Shown here: piece by piece, positions 61,076 to 64,000 of the stretch | How the letters are laid out: the number at the start of each line of letters is the position of its first letter | Position numbering within the stretch: position 1 is the stretch's first letter | Assembly: GCF_900100765.1 (NCBI RefSeq) | Contig: NZ_FNFO01000004.1 | Span: forward strand, 372,001 to 436,000 | Length of the DNA stretch: 64,000 nucleotides | Source of the DNA: Catalinimonas alkaloidigena | Lineage (GTDB): Bacteria; Bacteroidota; Bacteroidia; Cytophagales; Flexibacteraceae | Direction of reading: 5' to 3' | Position numbers and translations under genes: made by a program | The notes under the pieces: generated by a model | Database searches by the model: none | The model's input: the letters and a program-made list of their open reading frames with translations, nothing else | What the model was told of the DNA's origin: nothing

Positions 61076-61900
61076 ATGAAATTGCTTCACTATATTTTGC
61101 CGCTGGTGGCACTGACCGGCGTCGTTTCCTGCACCGACGAAATCGACCTTGACCTGCCCGAAGGCGAAACCCGCCTGGTGGTAGACGGGCACATTACGAA
61201 CGTCCTCGACTCGCAGACGGTCAAACTGACCACCACAGCCTCTTACTTTTCGGGGCAGCCCACGCCCCCCGTTACGGGAGCGACCGTCTGGCTGTCGGAC
61301 GAAACCGGTACGCGCCACAACCTGGCCGAGACCCGTTCGGGTGTTTACCAAAAGTACTTCGCGGGGGACACCAACCGGACGTATGTACTTCACATCGAAA
61401 CGGCCGAAGGACGCGTGTATGCCTCGGCACCGGAACTGTTGCACCCGGTGGCTCCGATCGATACCCTGACGTACGTGGACGAAGAAGAAGTGCCTTTTGG
61501 GGACCCAGGGTTTTACCTGATGATCAACGCTCAGGAACCTGGCCATACGCAGGATTTCTACCGCTGGCGCTACTACGTCAACGATACCTTGGTGACCGAC
61601 CCTTCCGAACAGATCTACGCGTCCGACGAATTTGTAAACGGCAATCCCATTGTAGATTTCCAGATCAGCTACGAGCCCGTACAAGTGGGCGATTACGTCC
61701 GGGTGGAACAGATGAACATCTCGCGCGCCCTTTACGAGTACCTGACCATCCTCTACCAGCAAACGTCGGGAGGCGGCCCTTTCGACACGCCCCCGGCCCC
61801 GGTGCCGAGCAACGTCCAGAACGTGAACGATCCCAACGAACGGGTCTTAGGCTTCTTCTACGCCGCGGGCATCACCGAAGCATCCACCGTAATTGAATGA
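61076..61900 (+). CDS. DUF4249 lipoprotein
   Basis: 274 residues. Lipoprotein signal ending at C19 (LTGVVSC), then the DUF4249 pattern: TRLVVDGHITNVLDSQTVKL, ATVWLSDETGTRHNLAE and YVLHIETAEGRVYASAPELL. DUF4249 proteins regularly follow TonB-dependent receptors in Bacteroidota and are thought to be their surface-exposed partners. 90 bp after the receptor gene. Confidence 0.9.
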   Translation: MKLLHYILPLVALTGVVSCTDEIDLDLPEGETRLVVDGHITNVLDSQTVKLTTTASYFSGQPTPPVTGATVWLSDETGTRHNLAETRSGVYQKYFAGDTNRTYVLHIETAEGRVYASAPELLHPVAPIDTLTYVDEEEVPFGDPGFYLMINAQEPGHTQDFYRWRYYVNDTLVTDPSEQIYASDEFVNGNPIVDFQISYEPVQVGDYVRVEQMNISRALYEYLTILYQQTSGGGPFDTPPAPVPSNVQNVNDPNERVLGFFYAAGITEASTVIE

Positions 61901-62010
61901 GGCGCGGAGCGTTGTGCGCCAGGCGTTTTCCACCTTCAGCGTCGGTCCTGTGCTTGTGTCTTCTTATGCAATTTGCCAATTTGTAATTTCTAATTCCCCT
62001 CTTCCCGCCC

Positions 62011-62778
62011 ATGCACGTGCTCCTCATTGAAGACGAGGCCATTGCCGCCGAAAAGCTGGCCCTTCTTATTCACCGCCACGACCCCACCATCACCATTCTG
62101 GCGACCCTCGATTCGGTCAAGAGTGCCGTGGTCTGGCTGCGGGCCAATCCGGCTCCCGACCTGATTTTCCTGGACATTCACCTGTCCGACGGCCAAAGTT
62201 TCGACATTTTCCAGCAGGTAGAGGTGCACGTACCGATCATCTTCACCACGGCCTATAACGAGTACGCCATCAAGGCCTTCGAGGTCAACAGCATCGACTA
62301 CCTGCTGAAGCCGATCAAGCCGGAAGATGTGGCACGGGGACTGGAAAAGTACGAGAGCATCCGGCAGGAATGGCAGCAGCAGTCGCCGTTCCACTACCAG
62401 GAGCTGGCCGAACTGATCAACAAACCGACGCAGGCGGCTTACAAACAGCGGTTTCTGGTGAAAGTGGGGACCAAGATGTTCTCGATTCACGTCGACGAGA
62501 TTGCCTATTTCTATACCGCCGACAAAACGGTCTACCTCATGACCCGCGACGGACGCCACATCCCCATCGATTATTACCTCGACCAACTGGCGAACCTGCT
62601 CGACCCGCAGGTATTCATCAAAGCCAACCGGCAGTACATCCTGCGCCACGACGCCATCGAAAGCATGCACACCTACAGCAGCAGCCGCGTCAAGGTCAAA
62701 CTCATTCCGGAAGAGCCGCGCGAAGTGATCATCAGCACCGACAAGGTGCCCCAGTTTAAAGAGTGGCTGGACATGTGA
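62011..62778 (+). CDS. LytTR family response regulator
   Basis: 255 residues: receiver (acidic residues E7-D8, phospho-acceptor D55 in LIFLDIHLSDGQSFDI, lysine in DYLLKPIKPED) and LytTR DNA-binding domain (about 150-255: KMFSIHVDEIAYFYTADKTV, FIKANRQYILRHDAIE). No kinase is next to it in the window. It may regulate the TonB receptor operon just upstream. Confidence 0.92.
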   Translation: MHVLLIEDEAIAAEKLALLIHRHDPTITILATLDSVKSAVVWLRANPAPDLIFLDIHLSDGQSFDIFQQVEVHVPIIFTTAYNEYAIKAFEVNSIDYLLKPIKPEDVARGLEKYESIRQEWQQQSPFHYQELAELINKPTQAAYKQRFLVKVGTKMFSIHVDEIAYFYTADKTVYLMTRDGRHIPIDYYLDQLANLLDPQVFIKANRQYILRHDAIESMHTYSSSRVKVKLIPEEPREVIISTDKVPQFKEWLDM

Positions 62779-62790
62779 GCCAACACGACG

Positions 62791-63333
62791 ATGTCACTTC
62801 TGCTGCACGGCACCGACATTGCACTGCGCCCCGCTACCCGGCAGGACAGGCACCCTATTTTCGAGTGGCTGGCGCACTCCGACCTGACGCCGCTGATGCT
62901 CGGCCCTCCGACCTTTCCTGAGAATCCGGCCCCTACGTGGGTCGAGTTTGTGCACGATTATGCCGCCTCGTACTTCGACGACACCGCGCCTTTGCAGGGG
63001 CGTTGTTTTGTGATCGAACGGAATGGCGAAGCCATCGGGCAAATCAACTACAACGCGATTGACCCGGAACGCCGGGCGACTGAGCTGGACATCTGGCTGG
63101 CACACAGCCGGCACGCCGGAAAAGGATACGGCCCAGATGCGATCCAGACCCTTTGCACTTACCTCGCTGAAACGTTCGGTTGCCGGGATGTCTACCTCGC
63201 ACCTTCGCGTCGCAACGCGGGGGCCGTGCGCGCTTACGCAAAAGCGGGATTTGCGGAAACGCCCGAAGCGCCGCCCTGGTTCGTACCGGACTATCCGGAC
63301 ACCGTTGTGATGGTCAAACGCCTCCTGCCTTAA
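62791..63333 (+). CDS. GNAT acetyltransferase, AAC(6')-like
   Basis: 180 residues. LLHGTDIALRPATRQDRHPI opens the fold; ELDIWLAHSRHAGKGYGPDA is the acetyl-CoA loop and VYLAPSRRNAGAVRAYAKAG the C-terminal helix. The layout is close to the AAC(6')-Ib/RimJ-like group, but substrate cannot be read from sequence. 12 bp after the LytTR gene. Confidence 0.85.
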   Translation: MSLLLHGTDIALRPATRQDRHPIFEWLAHSDLTPLMLGPPTFPENPAPTWVEFVHDYAASYFDDTAPLQGRCFVIERNGEAIGQINYNAIDPERRATELDIWLAHSRHAGKGYGPDAIQTLCTYLAETFGCRDVYLAPSRRNAGAVRAYAKAGFAETPEAPPWFVPDYPDTVVMVKRLLP

Positions 63334-63351
63334 CGTTACCGTCCACACGCC

Positions 63352-63822
63352 ATGCCCCACGAACACCCTCTGGTCAGTCAGGATTACCTTTTGGAAAAGT
63401 TTCCCGGCAAAGGCGGCTGGACCTATGCCGCCATTCCGGAGATTGCGCCGGACCCACACGCGCATTTTGGGTGCGTTCACGTCCGGGGCAGCATCGACGC
63501 CTTGCCCATTCCGAACGCGCACCTTATGCCCCTCGGCGACGGGCGGTTGTTTTTACCGGTGCGGCTGGCCATTCGGAAAAAGATCAGGAAGGAAGCAGGC
63601 GACTGGGTACGCATCGTGCTGTTTCTGAACGAAACGCCCCTGGAAATTCCCGAAGAATTGCGACAATGTCTGGAAGATGTACCCGAGGCCTACGAGGCAT
63701 TTCAACGCTGCACCGACCGCGAAAAGAAAGCGTACCTGGACTGGATTTACAGCGCCAAACACGAAGACACGCGCGTAGCGCGCATCGTGCAATTGATCGA
63801 TCAACTGACACCCGCGTGGTAA
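63352..63822 (+). CDS. DUF1905/YdeI-OmpD-associated family protein
   Basis: 156 residues. An N-terminal DUF1905 barrel (GGWTYAAIPEIAP, FGCVHVRGSIDALPIPNAHL, GRLFLPVRLAIRKKIRKEAG) is followed by the YdeI-type helical piece (LRQCLEDVPEAYEAFQRCTD, EKKAYLDWIYSAKHEDTRVA). Members are small cytoplasmic proteins linked in some species to peptide resistance; function is not known. Confidence 0.82.
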   Translation: MPHEHPLVSQDYLLEKFPGKGGWTYAAIPEIAPDPHAHFGCVHVRGSIDALPIPNAHLMPLGDGRLFLPVRLAIRKKIRKEAGDWVRIVLFLNETPLEIPEELRQCLEDVPEAYEAFQRCTDREKKAYLDWIYSAKHEDTRVARIVQLIDQLTPAW

Positions 63823-63940
63823 CCGCACCAGGGTCCGGCTTCGGTCCACGCTTGTTTAGCTCCGGTTCCCTTTACGCGCGTATGCTTTTTGTTTTGCCGA
63901 CGTGTCTTCTAACTTGCCGGCTTTCCTCTCCGATTCTCTG

Positions 63941-64000
63941 ATGAACACCTACATTGCTATTTTGCGCGGCATCAACGTAAGCGGGTCGCATAAGCTCAAA
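63941..64000 (+). CDS. DUF1697 family protein, 5-prime end only
   Basis: Twenty codons before the window edge read MNTYIAILRGINVSGSHKL plus K, the highly conserved opening of DUF1697 proteins (usual length about 180 residues). The rest lies beyond the window. Function of the family is unknown. Confidence 0.8.
   Translation, partial: MNTYIAILRGINVSGSHKLK

Noticed and set aside
1-64000. CRISPR arrays, insertion sequences, prophage, tRNA or rRNA genes
   Set aside because: None of the expected repeat arrays, transposase, integrase or RNA-gene patterns were seen on reading; a covariance-model scan would be needed to exclude a tRNA formally.

Overview
The window looks like chromosomal DNA of a moderately GC-rich member of the Bacteroidota, probably the Cytophagales. 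The signs are type IX secretion (Por) tails on two large secreted proteins, a TonB-dependent receptor followed by a DUF4249 lipoprotein, LytTR/LytS two-component genes, a LiaF-like operon, near absence of Shine-Dalgarno motifs, and one upstream region that fits the Bacteroidota promoter pattern (TTG-N19-TAnnTTTG). The genus cannot be told from the sequence alone. No rRNA, tRNA, CRISPR array, transposase or phage gene was found.

Layout. 1-1173: gene-free leader. 1174-15259: exopolysaccharide cluster on the + strand (receiver protein, receiver-like/sugar-transferase fusion, half-size TolC-like protein, Wzz-type co-polymerase with a decayed kinase domain, Wzx-like flippase, four glycosyltransferases, Wzy/WaaL-like polymerase, acyltransferase). 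It is closed by a 22-bp hairpin and faces a secreted T9SS glycosidase (15333-18590). 19230-31423: mixed housekeeping and signalling (VOC protein, PLD-like nuclease, bicupin, LiaF-DUF4288-LytS-LytR operon, MarR-like regulator, a radical-SAM-like protein without its cysteine cluster, NarL-type kinase/regulator pair, hydrolase, BNR_4 lipoprotein resembling ulvan-lyase propellers). 31493-33640: second T9SS protein. 34118-37724: organic-peroxide operon (ohrR-ohr-reductase-gpx-LLM oxidoreductase) with a recognisable OhrR operator. 37847-46675: dioxygenase, lipid kinase, OmpA/PD40 protein, SufR-like regulator divergent from Mn-superoxide dismutase, TerB-like, pirin, acetyltransferase.

46683-58149 (- strand) is a hexuronate catabolism and uptake region: tagaturonate epimerase, uronate isomerase, KDG kinase, KDPG aldolase, a complete TRAP transporter (DctP, DctQ, DctM), a NUDIX hydrolase and a DASS symporter. 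Two unrelated small genes, an S23/four-helix-bundle protein and a GxxExxY nuclease-fold protein, sit in the gaps kdgK-eda and eda-dctP. Each is enclosed by its own inverted repeats, so the operon mRNA could form a stem around each one. This arrangement of mRNA intervening-sequence-like cassettes is the most unusual thing in the window. A perfect 26-bp palindrome upstream of uxaC is a strong operator candidate. 58529-64000: TonB receptor, DUF4249 lipoprotein, LytTR regulator, acetyltransferase, YdeI-like protein and the first 20 codons of a DUF1697 protein.

Functionally, the T9SS glycosidase and the BNR_4 lipoprotein could release or trim uronate-containing polysaccharides, the TRAP system could import the uronates, and the Uxa/Kdg/Eda enzymes convert them to pyruvate and glyceraldehyde-3-phosphate. 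Mannonate oxidoreductase and dehydratase (UxuB, UxuA) must lie elsewhere.
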